Below, in pieces: positions 34,296 through 41,796 of a stretch of DNA of 62,954 bases. The position numbers and the translations under genes are program-made. Source of the stretch: Streptomyces sp. MBT65 (GTDB lineage Bacteria; Actinomycetota; Actinomycetes; Streptomycetales; Streptomycetaceae); assembly GCF_016612545.1 (NCBI RefSeq), contig NZ_JAENRY010000090.1:1-62954 (forward strand), written 5' to 3'. The stretch's first letter is position 1. Each line of letters opens with the position of its first letter. The notes beneath the pieces are model-generated. The model saw only the letters and a program-made list of their open reading frames with translations, had not been told where the DNA came from and searched no databases.

Positions 34296-34340
34296 AACAC
34301 CGTCAAACCGGCCTGAACGGCCGTCGATTCGAGGAGTGTC

Positions 34341-34700
34341 ATGCACGACGAACAGCACCGGACCATCGCCCCGGACGCCCTGCCCGAGATGGTCATCCGC
34401 TATCTGAGCGCGCACAGCGCCCGCGACACCGCCACCGCGGTCTCGGTGTTCACCGACGACGCCACGGTGACCGACGACGGCACCACGTACGAGGGCACCG
34501 CGGCGATCACGGACTGGCTGGACCGCTCCGCGACCGAATTCACCTACACCACCCGGCTCACCGGGGCCCAGTACGTCGACGCGACCCGCTGCACTGTCAC
34601 GCAGCGCCTCGAAGGCGACTTCCCCGGCGGAGTCGTGGATCTGCACTACCGGTTCACCCTCCGCGACGACCTCGTCGAACGCCTCGTCATCGAGGTGTGA
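34341..34700 (+). CDS. SnoaL-like/NTF2-fold protein
   Basis: 119 residues with the NTF2-like pattern VIRYLSAHSARDTATAVSVFTDDATVTDDGTTYEGTAAITDWLDRSATEFTYTTRL and a curved-sheet C-terminus. Members bind small hydrophobic ligands and some are cyclases or isomerases; others have no known catalysis. GAGGAGTGTC precedes the ATG at 34341. It lies 45 nt downstream of the broken SDR on the same strand, a pairing often seen where an SDR and SnoaL protein share a substrate. The stop codon sits in a heptanucleotide tandem repeat. Confidence 0.8.
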   Translation: MHDEQHRTIAPDALPEMVIRYLSAHSARDTATAVSVFTDDATVTDDGTTYEGTAAITDWLDRSATEFTYTTRLTGAQYVDATRCTVTQRLEGDFPGGVVDLHYRFTLRDDLVERLVIEV

Positions 34701-34726
34701 GGTGTGAGGCGTGAGGTGCGAGGTGT
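34692..34726 (+). repeat. Heptanucleotide tandem repeat (GAGGTGT)x5
   Basis: Five consecutive 7-nt units (GAGGTGT, GAGGTGT, GAGGCGT, GAGGTGC, GAGGTGT) span the stop codon of the SnoaL-like gene. Because the first unit always creates the stop, copy-number change would not alter the protein. It may mark replication slippage. Confidence 0.85.
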
Positions 34727-34840
34727 CGGGACGTCTGTGGTCGGTCCCTTTGATGCACCGGCTCAGTGGAGACATCCGGGTCGTATGTCTCCCACTCGAG
34801 GTGAAGGTGCCGCCGCCCGGTCTTCGTCTTCGCGCGGCGA

Positions 34841-35458
34841 TCAGCTGTCGGTCCTGTGCAGTTTGAGGACGCGGCCGGTGATGGGGTTCGCGATGGCGCG
34901 CAGGTAGGCAAGGGCGACTTCGACGGCCGGTACGGGGGTGAAGCCGGGGAAGTAGGGATGGTAGGCCACGGACTCGGTCAGCACCGTGGGGCTGACGCAG
35001 TTGATCCGCAGGCCGCGCGGGAGTTCCGTCGCGGACGCTTTCACGAAGCCCTCCACCATGTGGTTCACCGTCGCGCCGATCGTTGCGGCCTGTGTGAACT
35101 CGTCCGTCAGCACGCCGGAGACCAGCGTGAACGAGCCCCGGTCGGCGATGTGGGGCAGAGCGGCCCGCACGAGGTTGATCTGTCCCATTCCCTTGGCCGC
35201 GACGGAGTCGGCCCACTGCTGGTCCGTGGACTGCTCCAGCGGAGCCGGGAACACGTCACCGGCCGCGCTGGCCACGGCGTCGAAGCCCCCGGCCTCGGCG
35301 GCCTCGGCGAAGAGAGCCCGCAGGCTCCCCATGTCGGTGATGTCCGCCTGGAGATCGCCGGAGGTACGGCCCACCGACAGGACCTCGTGGCCGTGTGCGA
35401 CGAGCGTTCCGCGCACGGCCGTACCGATCGTTCCTGTTCCGACAACGATCACCTTCAT
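34841..35458 (-). CDS. Short atypical SDR
   Basis: About 205 residues, shorter than classical 250-residue SDRs. The Rossmann motif is MKVIVVGTGTIGTAVRGTLVAHG, with VGRTSGDLQADITDMGSL after it. FDAVASAAGDV, SFTLVSGVLTDE and GLRINCVSPTVLTES occupy the positions of NNAG, the catalytic Ser strand and PG loop. The YxxxK motif is replaced by GATVNHMVEGFVKA, with no Tyr, as in a known subgroup of small SDRs. It could still bind NADP, but classical dehydrogenase chemistry is doubtful. Divergent from a TetR gene with two inverted repeats between them, making it the likely regulated target. Confidence 0.82.
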   Translation of the reverse strand: MKVIVVGTGTIGTAVRGTLVAHGHEVLSVGRTSGDLQADITDMGSLRALFAEAAEAGGFDAVASAAGDVFPAPLEQSTDQQWADSVAAKGMGQINLVRAALPHIADRGSFTLVSGVLTDEFTQAATIGATVNHMVEGFVKASATELPRGLRINCVSPTVLTESVAYHPYFPGFTPVPAVEVALAYLRAIANPITGRVLKLHRTDS

Positions 35459-35509
35459 GACGTACTCCTCAAGGTCGTCGCTCGCTGATGTGCGGGCTCG
35501 GTCGACCCC

Positions 35510-35574
35510 GACACATGTGTCAACCATAAACCAGGGTGTCACTGACTGACATGTTTGGCGGCGGCAGCTATTCT
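35510..35574. promoter_or_regulatory. TetR operators and leaderless promoter
   Basis: GACACATGTGTC (35510-35521) is a perfect 12-bp palindrome and TGTCA-CTGAC-TGACA (35537-35551) a second inverted repeat sharing the TGTCA half-site. The right one overlaps CTGACA (35546-35551), a -35 element placed 17 bp before TATTCT (35569-35574). The -10 ends 6 nt before the TetR ATG at 35581, so transcription should start at or next to the ATG, giving a leaderless mRNA. On the minus strand TTGACA (35523-35518) is a -35 candidate for the SDR. Confidence 0.65.
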
Positions 35575-35580
35575 GGACGC

Positions 35581-36180
35581 ATGGTCGACACAGTGAGGGC
35601 GAAGCCGGGGTTGCGGGAGATGACCCGGCGCGCAGTGCGGGCGCAGATCGCCGAGACCGCGATGACGCTGTTCGTGGCGAACGGTTTCGAGCAGACGACG
35701 GTCGATCAGATCGCCGCCGCGGTCGGCATGTCGGGACGCAGTGTGTTCCGCTACTTCCCGACCAAGGAGGACATGGTCGTCGGCCACATGGACGAGATCG
35801 GCGACAGACTCGCCGAAGCCCTCGCGGCATGCCCCCTCGACGAGGACGCCTGGACCGCGCTGCGCCACGCCATGCAGCCCCACCTCGACGAGCTCACCGC
35901 CCACGCGGACAGCAACGTCTCGGTGGCAAGGATGCTCGACGCGACTCCCGCGTTGAGGCCGTCGCTGCTGAACAAGCGCGCGCGCTGGGCGGAGGCGCTG
36001 CTCCCGAACATCGTCCGACGGCTGCGGGGGCCGACCCGCACCCGGGAACTGCGGGCCCGCGCGATCGTCTCCTCCGCCCTGGCCTGTCTGAACGTCGCCG
36101 TCGACGAGTGGGCGCGGGCCGGCGGCACCCAGCCGATCGACGACCTCCTCGACACCGCGCTGACCGCTGTCCGGGGCTGA
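35581..36180 (+). CDS. TetR/AcrR-family regulator
   Basis: 199 residues. The HTH domain is LREMTRRAVRAQIAETAMTLFVANGFEQTTVDQIAAAVGMSGRSVFRYFPTKEDMVVGHMDEIG, recognition helix about residues 43-52. The C-terminal domain is of the general MftR/TetR_C type, with no ligand assignment. The ATG at 35581 lacks a Shine-Dalgarno sequence but lies 6 nt after a -10 box, so it is probably translated leaderless. An upstream in-frame extension to 35536 would run through the promoter and is rejected. Expected to control itself and the divergent SDR. Confidence 0.9.
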   Translation: MVDTVRAKPGLREMTRRAVRAQIAETAMTLFVANGFEQTTVDQIAAAVGMSGRSVFRYFPTKEDMVVGHMDEIGDRLAEALAACPLDEDAWTALRHAMQPHLDELTAHADSNVSVARMLDATPALRPSLLNKRARWAEALLPNIVRRLRGPTRTRELRARAIVSSALACLNVAVDEWARAGGTQPIDDLLDTALTAVRG

Positions 36181-36355
36181 CACCAGGCTGCGCCGACGGC
36201 TCCGTACGAGACACCGGCCCGGCCGATGTCTCCGCGTCCGCGCCGGTGACGTCCGTTGGCGTCGGGCAACGCGCCCTCGCTCCGCCCGAGCTTCTCGAAT
36301 GCCGCTCCAGACGGGTCCTGGAGCCATGTGAACTGCGCCCCGACGACGATGTCGT

Positions 36356-36763
36356 GTGTTCTACGGAATGCGGATGGCCTGGGAGCTGGAACGCTTCGCT
36401 GCCGGGGGCGAACGGGGACTGCCGCCCGCGCTGGTCCTCGCCCCTCGGTTCGACCGGGACGACGTGTCACAGGCGTTGGCGCGTGGAGCCGACGGCTATC
36501 TCCTGGCGGAGCGTCAACCGGCGGTGCTCGAAGCGGCGTTGCTGTGCACCGCGCATGGCATCAGCATCATCGACCCGGTGGTTGCCGCCTACCACGTCGA
36601 CCCGGAAGGTCGGGCCGAAGCGGTGGGTGCAGGGCGCGGGCAGAGGGTTTCCGGCGTACTGCTCGAGGGCGCGGCCGGGACCGCCGCGGTGCGTCCGCTG
36701 CTCTCGCGCGGGGAGGGACAGGTCATGGAGCCGAAGAGCGGGTTCCTTGTGTTCAACCGGTGA
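36356..36763 (+). pseudogene. Response-regulator-like remnant
   Basis: 135 open codons. PPALVLAPRFDRDDVSQALARGADGYLLAERQPAVLEAALLCTAHGISIIDPVVAAYH resembles the second half of a NarL-type receiver (strand beta-4, alpha-4, the GA-x-GYLL strand and helix alpha-5), but the C-terminal LuxR HTH is absent and the tail is not recognisable. Upstream, in another frame, ELRPDDDVV precedes FYGMRMAWELE, consistent with the usual receiver LRPDVVLxDxRM and a 2-nt slippage in a GTGTGT run near 36354-36359. No ribosome site is visible. The 175 nt between the TetR stop and this frame hold no other gene. Confidence 0.4.
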
Positions 36764-36821
36764 CGGGGCAACGGCAGGTCGGCTTCGAAACCCCCACTCT
36801 GTCTGATCGAGGGGACCTGGC

Positions 36822-37793
36822 TCAGCCGAAGGAGGCCCTCTCGTTCACATGGAACATGTAGTCGTACCAGTGCGCCTTGATGTAGGTGTACCGCGTCGGG
36901 TCGTAGCCCCACAGCGTGTCCAAGGCGTCGGCGATCACGTCCTCGTTCGCGCGGACGTAGTCGAGAACCGCCCCGGAGACAGGCGCGTACGACCAGTGCC
37001 AGCGCTCCTCACTGATGGCGGGAGCGGCCGCGGCCGACTCGGCCGTGTACGTCTGGAGGAAACCGTGACGTGCGGCATTGGCGCGCAGCCAGGTGTAGTC
37101 GGCGGCCTCGGGCCCGCCGTCCGCCCAGTCCTGGGGTGTGGTGTCGAAGAAGTCCGCGTCGGAGCCCAGGTGGTGGCGCGAGACACCGGGCGCCGTGGAG
37201 GTGCGGAGTATCTCGATCTGACGTTCCTCGGAAGTCAGCGTCGCCCACACCTCGCGGTGCGACTCCTTGTCGGGGTCCCACTGCGGATCGGTGCCGAGCT
37301 GAGTGGGGTATGCGGCGCGGACTTCGGGAGTGACGATGCCGAACGTGCCGGCCCCGCCCGAACCGGTGCGCAGGAACTCGTACTTGCGGTCCCATATCGT
37401 CCGCTGTGTCGCCGCGGAACGTATCCAGGAGACGAGGACCGCGTCGCGTGCGGTCTCCGTGCCCGTCGACGCGGCGTCGGCCAAGGCGTTGATCTGCGTG
37501 GTCGTCTCCGTGCTGATCTCGGCGGGTGCCGGTCCCGTCCCCGTGATCCAGGCGGCGACGGCTGCCGGGGCGGTGGAGTCGAGGATCCCGGCGATGAACT
37601 GTTCGCGGTCGGCGATGTCCTGCTGGGAGCCGTACGTCCGCGCTGTCGCGGGGGAGTCCGTGGCGGCAGCCACCCAGCCGGTACCGGCTCCGCCGACCGC
37701 GGCCGCTCCGGCGGTCAGCAGTCCGAGGAAGCGCCGTCGGCTGGATGCCGCGCGGCGGTGGGCCGGAGTCGGGCTGCCGTCTGAAGCGTGCAT
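36822..37793 (-). CDS. Exported M15-family D-alanyl-D-alanine carboxypeptidase (VanY-like)
   Basis: 323 residues. The N-terminus SSRRRFLGLLTAGAAAVGGAGTGWVAAAT is a Tat signal peptide. The M15B zinc motif GVSRHHLGSDADFF (about residues 205-218; His and Asp ligands) and the catalytic/ligand pair in EERWHWSYAP are conserved, so a zinc DD-carboxypeptidase or DD-peptidase acting on peptidoglycan stem peptides outside the cell is expected. It has a long extra N-terminal region (about 150 residues after the signal) not typical of VanY. It stands alone; no vancomycin-resistance genes are adjacent, so wall remodelling is the neutral reading. Confidence 0.85.
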   Translation of the reverse strand: MHASDGSPTPAHRRAASSRRRFLGLLTAGAAAVGGAGTGWVAAATDSPATARTYGSQQDIADREQFIAGILDSTAPAAVAAWITGTGPAPAEISTETTTQINALADAASTGTETARDAVLVSWIRSAATQRTIWDRKYEFLRTGSGGAGTFGIVTPEVRAAYPTQLGTDPQWDPDKESHREVWATLTSEERQIEILRTSTAPGVSRHHLGSDADFFDTTPQDWADGGPEAADYTWLRANAARHGFLQTYTAESAAAAPAISEERWHWSYAPVSGAVLDYVRANEDVIADALDTLWGYDPTRYTYIKAHWYDYMFHVNERASFG

Positions 37794-38143
37794 GGTGGTC
37801 CGTCCGTGAGATCGTTTTCATGAGCCGGTCGACTGCTCAAGATCGCACAGGTGTCACTGGAGCGACAGAGGCAATTGTCACTCAAGTAGTGCTGGTGTCA
37901 GGGAAGTTGGCGCATACGCGGGCGACGGCCGCGGTACGCGCAGGGGGCTCGGCAACCTGCCGGGCCTGTCGGGAGTCGGCGCACACCTCGGCAAAGGCCC
38001 GTACCCGGCGGAGAGCGAGCTCCGCCCGGTACGGGCTGCTTGGTGGCGTGACCCGAGCTCAGGTCGCGCTGTCGGCGACTGCCTCGGCCTCCGGAGGCGT
38101 ACGCGCGGGTTCACCTGCCGCGGTCGGCCCGGTGCCGGTCGCT
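37794..38143. other. 350-nt gene-free region
   Basis: Between the peptidase start and the end of the truncated ABC ATPase I find no convincing coding sequence. The first 100 nt are relatively AT-rich and hold the peptidase promoter region. The remainder contains the hairpin at 37997-38036. Short open frames here lack ribosome sites and family resemblance. Confidence 0.6.
37997..38036 (-). terminator. Hairpin terminator downstream of the ABC ATPase fragment
   Basis: GCCCGTACCCGGCGGAG (37997-38013) pairs with CTCCGCCCGGTACGGGC (38020-38036) over 17 bp with one mismatch and a 6-nt loop. It lies about 110 nt beyond the stop of the ATPase fragment, and on the minus strand is followed by CTTTG. 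Confidence 0.65.
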
Positions 38144-38548
38144 TCAGGCATCGGCCTGGAGCCGGGCGAGTTCGGCCTCCAGGTCTGCCATCGCCTCGCC
38201 GCCGGCCATGAGGTCGGTGATCTCCTCGCGAGTGCGCTCGCCCTTGCTGAAGTCGTCGGCCTTCTGACCCCGGATCAGGACGGCGAAGTGGTCGCCGACC
38301 ATCATGGCGTGGCGCACGTTGTGGGTGACGAGAATGACCGCGACCCCCTTGGCGCGGGCCTGCATGACGATCCGCAGGACGTGCGCGGCCTCCTTGACGC
38401 CGAGCGCCGCCGTGGGCTCGTCGAGGATGAGGACGTTCGCGCCGAAGTAGACGGCCCGTGCGATGGCCAGGGCCTGGCGCTCACCGCCGGAGAGACTGCC
38501 CACCAGCCGGCTGCCGTCCGTGACGCGGGTGATGCCGAGGGACTGCAT
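38144..38548 (-). pseudogene. C-terminal fragment of a sugar ABC transporter ATPase (FrcA/RbsA type)
   Basis: 134 codons starting just before the ABC signature: LVGSLSGGERQALAIARAVYFGANVLILDEPTAALGVKEAAHVLRIVMQARAKGVAVILVTHNVRHAMMVGD. Signature, Walker B, D-loop and H-loop are intact, while Walker A and the Q-loop (about 110-120 residues) are missing. The C-terminal tail (EEITDLMAGGEAMADLEAELARL) is typical of single-domain FrcA-like ATPases. The break is near 38560-38590, next to the secreted beta-helix gene on the opposite strand, and no partner permease or binding protein is adjacent. It is therefore a relic of a second sugar importer. Confidence 0.85.
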
Positions 38549-38651
38549 CTCCCGTACGGCAATGTATCCGCCGCTTGGTTTCGGTCACATGGTCCGTTGC
38601 CACCCGGCCGGATCACGAGGGTCCGGCTCCACACCTTCGGGAAGGTGCCAC

Positions 38652-40676
38652 GTGCGGTTCACACGTCGAATCCCCTCATCGCAGAGCAGAGCGAGCAGAA
38701 TCAGCCGGAGCACTGCCGCGGCCCTCGCCACCGTGATCGCGGCCGCGCCGGCCCAGGCGACACCCGCCTTCGCGGCCCAGTCGACGATCCTCCACGTCTC
38801 ACCGGACGGCCGCGGCACCGCCTGCTCGGCCGCCCGCCCGTGTTCGATCGAGCAGGCCAAGGCGAAGGTCCGGACCCTCAACTCGCGGATGCGGACCGAC
38901 ATCGTCGTCCAGCTCGCGGACGGCACCTACCGGCTCTCCGCACCCCTGACCTTCACCCGCGCCGACTCCGGCAGCAACGGACACACCTTCATCTGGAGAG
39001 CCGCGCCGGGTGCTCACCCCGTTCTGTCGGGAGCACGGAAGGCCACGGGCTGGAGACTCCAGGACCGGGCGAAGAACATCTGGAAGGCCGAGGTCGGCAC
39101 CGGCTTCGACATCCGTCAGCTGTACGTCGACGGTGTCCAGGCCACCCGCGCCCGCACCCAGCTGAACCGCGCCGACCTGACCTCCGACGCCAACGGGTAC
39201 ACCTTCACCAGCAGCGCCCTGAAGTACCTCAACAGCCTTGCCGATCCCGCCCGTACGGAGATCGACGCCCTCGGCTCCTTCACCAACCGCTACTCGCCGG
39301 TGGCGGGCATCAGCGACGGCGTCATCACCATGAAGCAGCCGGCCTGGAACAACAACACCTTCGGGTACGACACCATCGGCAACCCCTTCCGTCAGGGGCC
39401 GCTGTACATCGAGAACGCGTACGAGTTCCTCGACACGGCAGGGGAGTGGTACCTCGACACCCGCACCGGGACCCTGTACTACAAGCCCCTCCCCGGCCAG
39501 GACATGTCCACCACAGACGTCGAGATGCCGAGGCTGGAGTCGCTCCTCTCCGTGGGCGGCACCTACCAGGCCCCGGCGACCCACATCACCTTCTCCGGCC
39601 TCCAGTTCTCGCACACCAGTTGGCTCCAGCCGTCCACCGGCCAGGGATACGCCGACCAGCAGACCGGCGCGTTCGTCTACGGCGACTGGACCCGGCCGTC
39701 GGACGCGCTGGACTCCTGCCAGTACGGCTGCAAGCTCTTCGAGGCGACCCGCCCCCACTGGCACCAGATGCCGGCCGCCGTCCAGGTGTCGGCCGCCTCG
39801 CACATCACCTTCACCGGCAACAGCTTCACCCAGCTCGGCCAGGTCGCCCTCGGCATCGGCAACGACGCCAACGCCCACGCCACCGGAGTCGGCCTCGGCG
39901 CCGACACCATCAGCGTGACCGGCAACACCTTCACCCAGGACGCGGGCGGCGGCATCGTGGTCGGCGGAGTCCAGGCCGACGCCCACCACCCCCGTGACCC
40001 CCGCATGACCAACCGGAACATCACCATCAGCGACAACGTGATGTACGAACTCGCCCTGGACTACCGCGATATGACGGCCGTGCTGGTCACCTACGCCACC
40101 GACGTGACGATCTCCCACAACGAGATCCACGACATGCCCTACACCGGCATCGCGATCGGCTACGGCTGGGGCACCAACGACCCCGGAGGCAGTCAGGACT
40201 ACGTCAACCGCGGTCTGTACGACTTCCAGCCCGTCTACACCACACCCACCACGCTCAAGAACGTCCGGGTGACCGCCAACCACATCCACGACGTGATGCG
40301 GACGATGGACGACGGCGCGTGCATCTACACCCTCTCCGCCGCACCGGGCACCCGCATCGACCGCAACTACTGCGCCGACAACAACGGCCACTACGGCATC
40401 TACCACGACGAGGGATCACGCGAGTACACGGACATCAACAACGTCTTCCACAACACGGGCGACTGGGACCACGAGAACTCCAACGCCACCAACAACACAG
40501 GCGCGTTGACAGTGACGGACAACTGGGCGAGCAACGCCTCCATCAGCCTGAGCAACGGCCGGCGCGGCAACGTGGTGAGCGGCACGGTCGTCGTGAGCGA
40601 AGGCAACTGGCCGCGCGCCGCCGAGCGGGTCATGGAAGAGGCGGGCGTCGAACGATCCGGGGCGTATGACCGGTGA
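38652..40676 (+). CDS. Secreted right-handed parallel beta-helix protein (candidate polysaccharide-active enzyme)
   Basis: About 674 residues from the GTG at 38652 (GAAGG 7 nt upstream). The signal peptide is Arg-rich then hydrophobic (STAAALATVIAAAPAQATPAFA), cleaved near residue 42. The mature protein opens with STILHVSPDGRGTACSAARPCSIEQAKAKVR, the usual start of actinobacterial beta-helix glycosidase-like proteins, followed by ADGTYRLSAPLTF and repeated helix rungs (ITFSGLQFSHTSW, ITFTGNSFTQLGQ, ISVTGNTFTQDAGGGIVVGG, NITISDNVMY, VTISHNEIHDMPYTGIAIGYGWG, VRVTANHIHDVMRTMDDGACIY). This architecture is found in families such as GH141/GH120 and polysaccharide lyases; which activity applies cannot be decided. 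It could liberate the sugar consumed by the neighbouring catabolic genes. Confidence 0.85.
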   Translation: MRFTRRIPSSQSRASRISRSTAAALATVIAAAPAQATPAFAAQSTILHVSPDGRGTACSAARPCSIEQAKAKVRTLNSRMRTDIVVQLADGTYRLSAPLTFTRADSGSNGHTFIWRAAPGAHPVLSGARKATGWRLQDRAKNIWKAEVGTGFDIRQLYVDGVQATRARTQLNRADLTSDANGYTFTSSALKYLNSLADPARTEIDALGSFTNRYSPVAGISDGVITMKQPAWNNNTFGYDTIGNPFRQGPLYIENAYEFLDTAGEWYLDTRTGTLYYKPLPGQDMSTTDVEMPRLESLLSVGGTYQAPATHITFSGLQFSHTSWLQPSTGQGYADQQTGAFVYGDWTRPSDALDSCQYGCKLFEATRPHWHQMPAAVQVSAASHITFTGNSFTQLGQVALGIGNDANAHATGVGLGADTISVTGNTFTQDAGGGIVVGGVQADAHHPRDPRMTNRNITISDNVMYELALDYRDMTAVLVTYATDVTISHNEIHDMPYTGIAIGYGWGTNDPGGSQDYVNRGLYDFQPVYTTPTTLKNVRVTANHIHDVMRTMDDGACIYTLSAAPGTRIDRNYCADNNGHYGIYHDEGSREYTDINNVFHNTGDWDHENSNATNNTGALTVTDNWASNASISLSNGRRGNVVSGTVVVSEGNWPRAAERVMEEAGVERSGAYDR

Positions 40677-40684
40677 GTGAAGGG

Positions 40685-40719
40685 AGGGCAGGGGCCCGGG
40701 TGTTCCCGGACCCTGCCCT
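40685..40719. terminator. Bidirectional hairpin terminator
   Basis: AGGGCAGGGGCCCGGG (40685-40700) and CCCGGACCCTGCCCT (40705-40719) form a near-perfect stem with a TGTT loop, between the convergent beta-helix and alcohol dehydrogenase genes. Confidence 0.8.
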
Positions 40720-40764
40720 CGCCCAGGGCCGCCCTGCCCTGCCCGCGGGCGGAGCGGGGTGACG

Positions 40765-41796
40765 TCAGCCCGACCGCGGGTCGACGTGGATCTTGGGCCC
40801 GGGTCCGGCGCCGTGCGGACGCTCGCCCGCGAGGACGGGCCCTACCGCTTCCAGGCCGACGGTCGCGGCGACCAGCGGTCTCGGGTCGACGGATCCGTCG
40901 GCGTACGCGCGGATGGTGTCGTCGAGGCCGGGGGACGCGGACAGGATGCCCACCGCCGTCACGTCCTTGAGCGCGAGCGTGCGGGTGTCGATCCTGCTGG
41001 GCGCCCCGGCCAGTCCCACGTACACGACCCGTCCGCCCGGCTCGACCAACTCCAGTGCCAGTCCCGGTAGCTGGACGGCGTTGGAGGCGTCGACGATCGC
41101 GTCGAACGGCAGGTCGGGGACCGTTTTCTCCGTCCATACGTCCGCGAAGCCCAACTCGCGGGCGAAAGCGGGGGAGTTGTCGCTGCGGCCCATCAGATGG
41201 ACCTCCGCACCGGCGGCGCGGAGGAACATCGCGACCAGCAGTCCGATGGTCCCGGGACCCAGGACCAGGGCGCGGTCGCCGGGGCCGAGTGCGGTGGCGC
41301 GGGCCGCCCGCAGGGCGTTGCCACCGGGCTCCACCAGGGCGCCCAGCACAGCGTCGACCGAGTCGGGCAGGACGTGCAACGACGAGACAGGTACGGCCAG
41401 TTGCTCCGCGAGGGCGCCGGCCCGCTCCCCGCGTATGCCCAGCTCCTGCCGTTTCTCGCACACGTGCTGGTGACCCCGGCGGCAGCGACGGCAGGCACCG
41501 CAGCCGAGCATGGTGTCGCCCATGACCCGCCGCCCCACCCACACCGGGTCGACCCCCTCGCCGACCGACACGACACGGCCGGACCACTCGTGGCCGAGCC
41601 GCATCGGATAGGAGGAGTGCCCCTGGTGGAGGTAGGCCATCGCGCCGGTGTAGAACTCTACGTCGGTGCCGCACACACCGACCCGTTCGACGTCGACGAC
41701 GGCCTCGCCGGGTGCGGCCACCGGCGCGGGGACCTCCTGGACGGCGTACTTCCCGGGCGCTGTCAGGACGAACGCCCGCATCGGACGGGTGCTCAT
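40765..41796 (-). CDS. Zinc-dependent medium-chain alcohol/polyol dehydrogenase
   Basis: About 343 residues, MDR family. Catalytic zinc ligands lie in VGVCGTDVEFY and RLGHEWSGRVVSVGEG (GHE motif). The structural zinc site is CGACRRCRRGHQHVC. The NAD(P) fold has ALVLGPGTIGLLVAMFLRAAGA. It should oxidise a secondary alcohol of a sugar, polyol or sugar acid. Its start overlaps the stop of the FAH-family gene (ATGA), and the two are co-transcribed with IclR upstream. In a non-phosphorylative route it could oxidise the free sugar or C4-OH of the 2-keto-3-deoxy acid. Confidence 0.9.
   Translation of the reverse strand: MSTRPMRAFVLTAPGKYAVQEVPAPVAAPGEAVVDVERVGVCGTDVEFYTGAMAYLHQGHSSYPMRLGHEWSGRVVSVGEGVDPVWVGRRVMGDTMLGCGACRRCRRGHQHVCEKRQELGIRGERAGALAEQLAVPVSSLHVLPDSVDAVLGALVEPGGNALRAARATALGPGDRALVLGPGTIGLLVAMFLRAAGAEVHLMGRSDNSPAFARELGFADVWTEKTVPDLPFDAIVDASNAVQLPGLALELVEPGGRVVYVGLAGAPSRIDTRTLALKDVTAVGILSASPGLDDTIRAYADGSVDPRPLVAATVGLEAVGPVLAGERPHGAGPGPKIHVDPRSG

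Noticed and set aside
36822..37793. VanY-like carboxypeptidase as part of a glycopeptide-resistance cluster
   Set aside because: No vanH/A/X ligase or dipeptidase and no VanRS pair is adjacent; the nearest two-component system is 15 kb away and of the DesK type.
38799..40406. 535-codon minus-strand open frame
   Set aside because: Antisense to the beta-helix protein, which has signal peptide and repeated rungs; Val/Gly/Asp-rich composition is a frame artefact.
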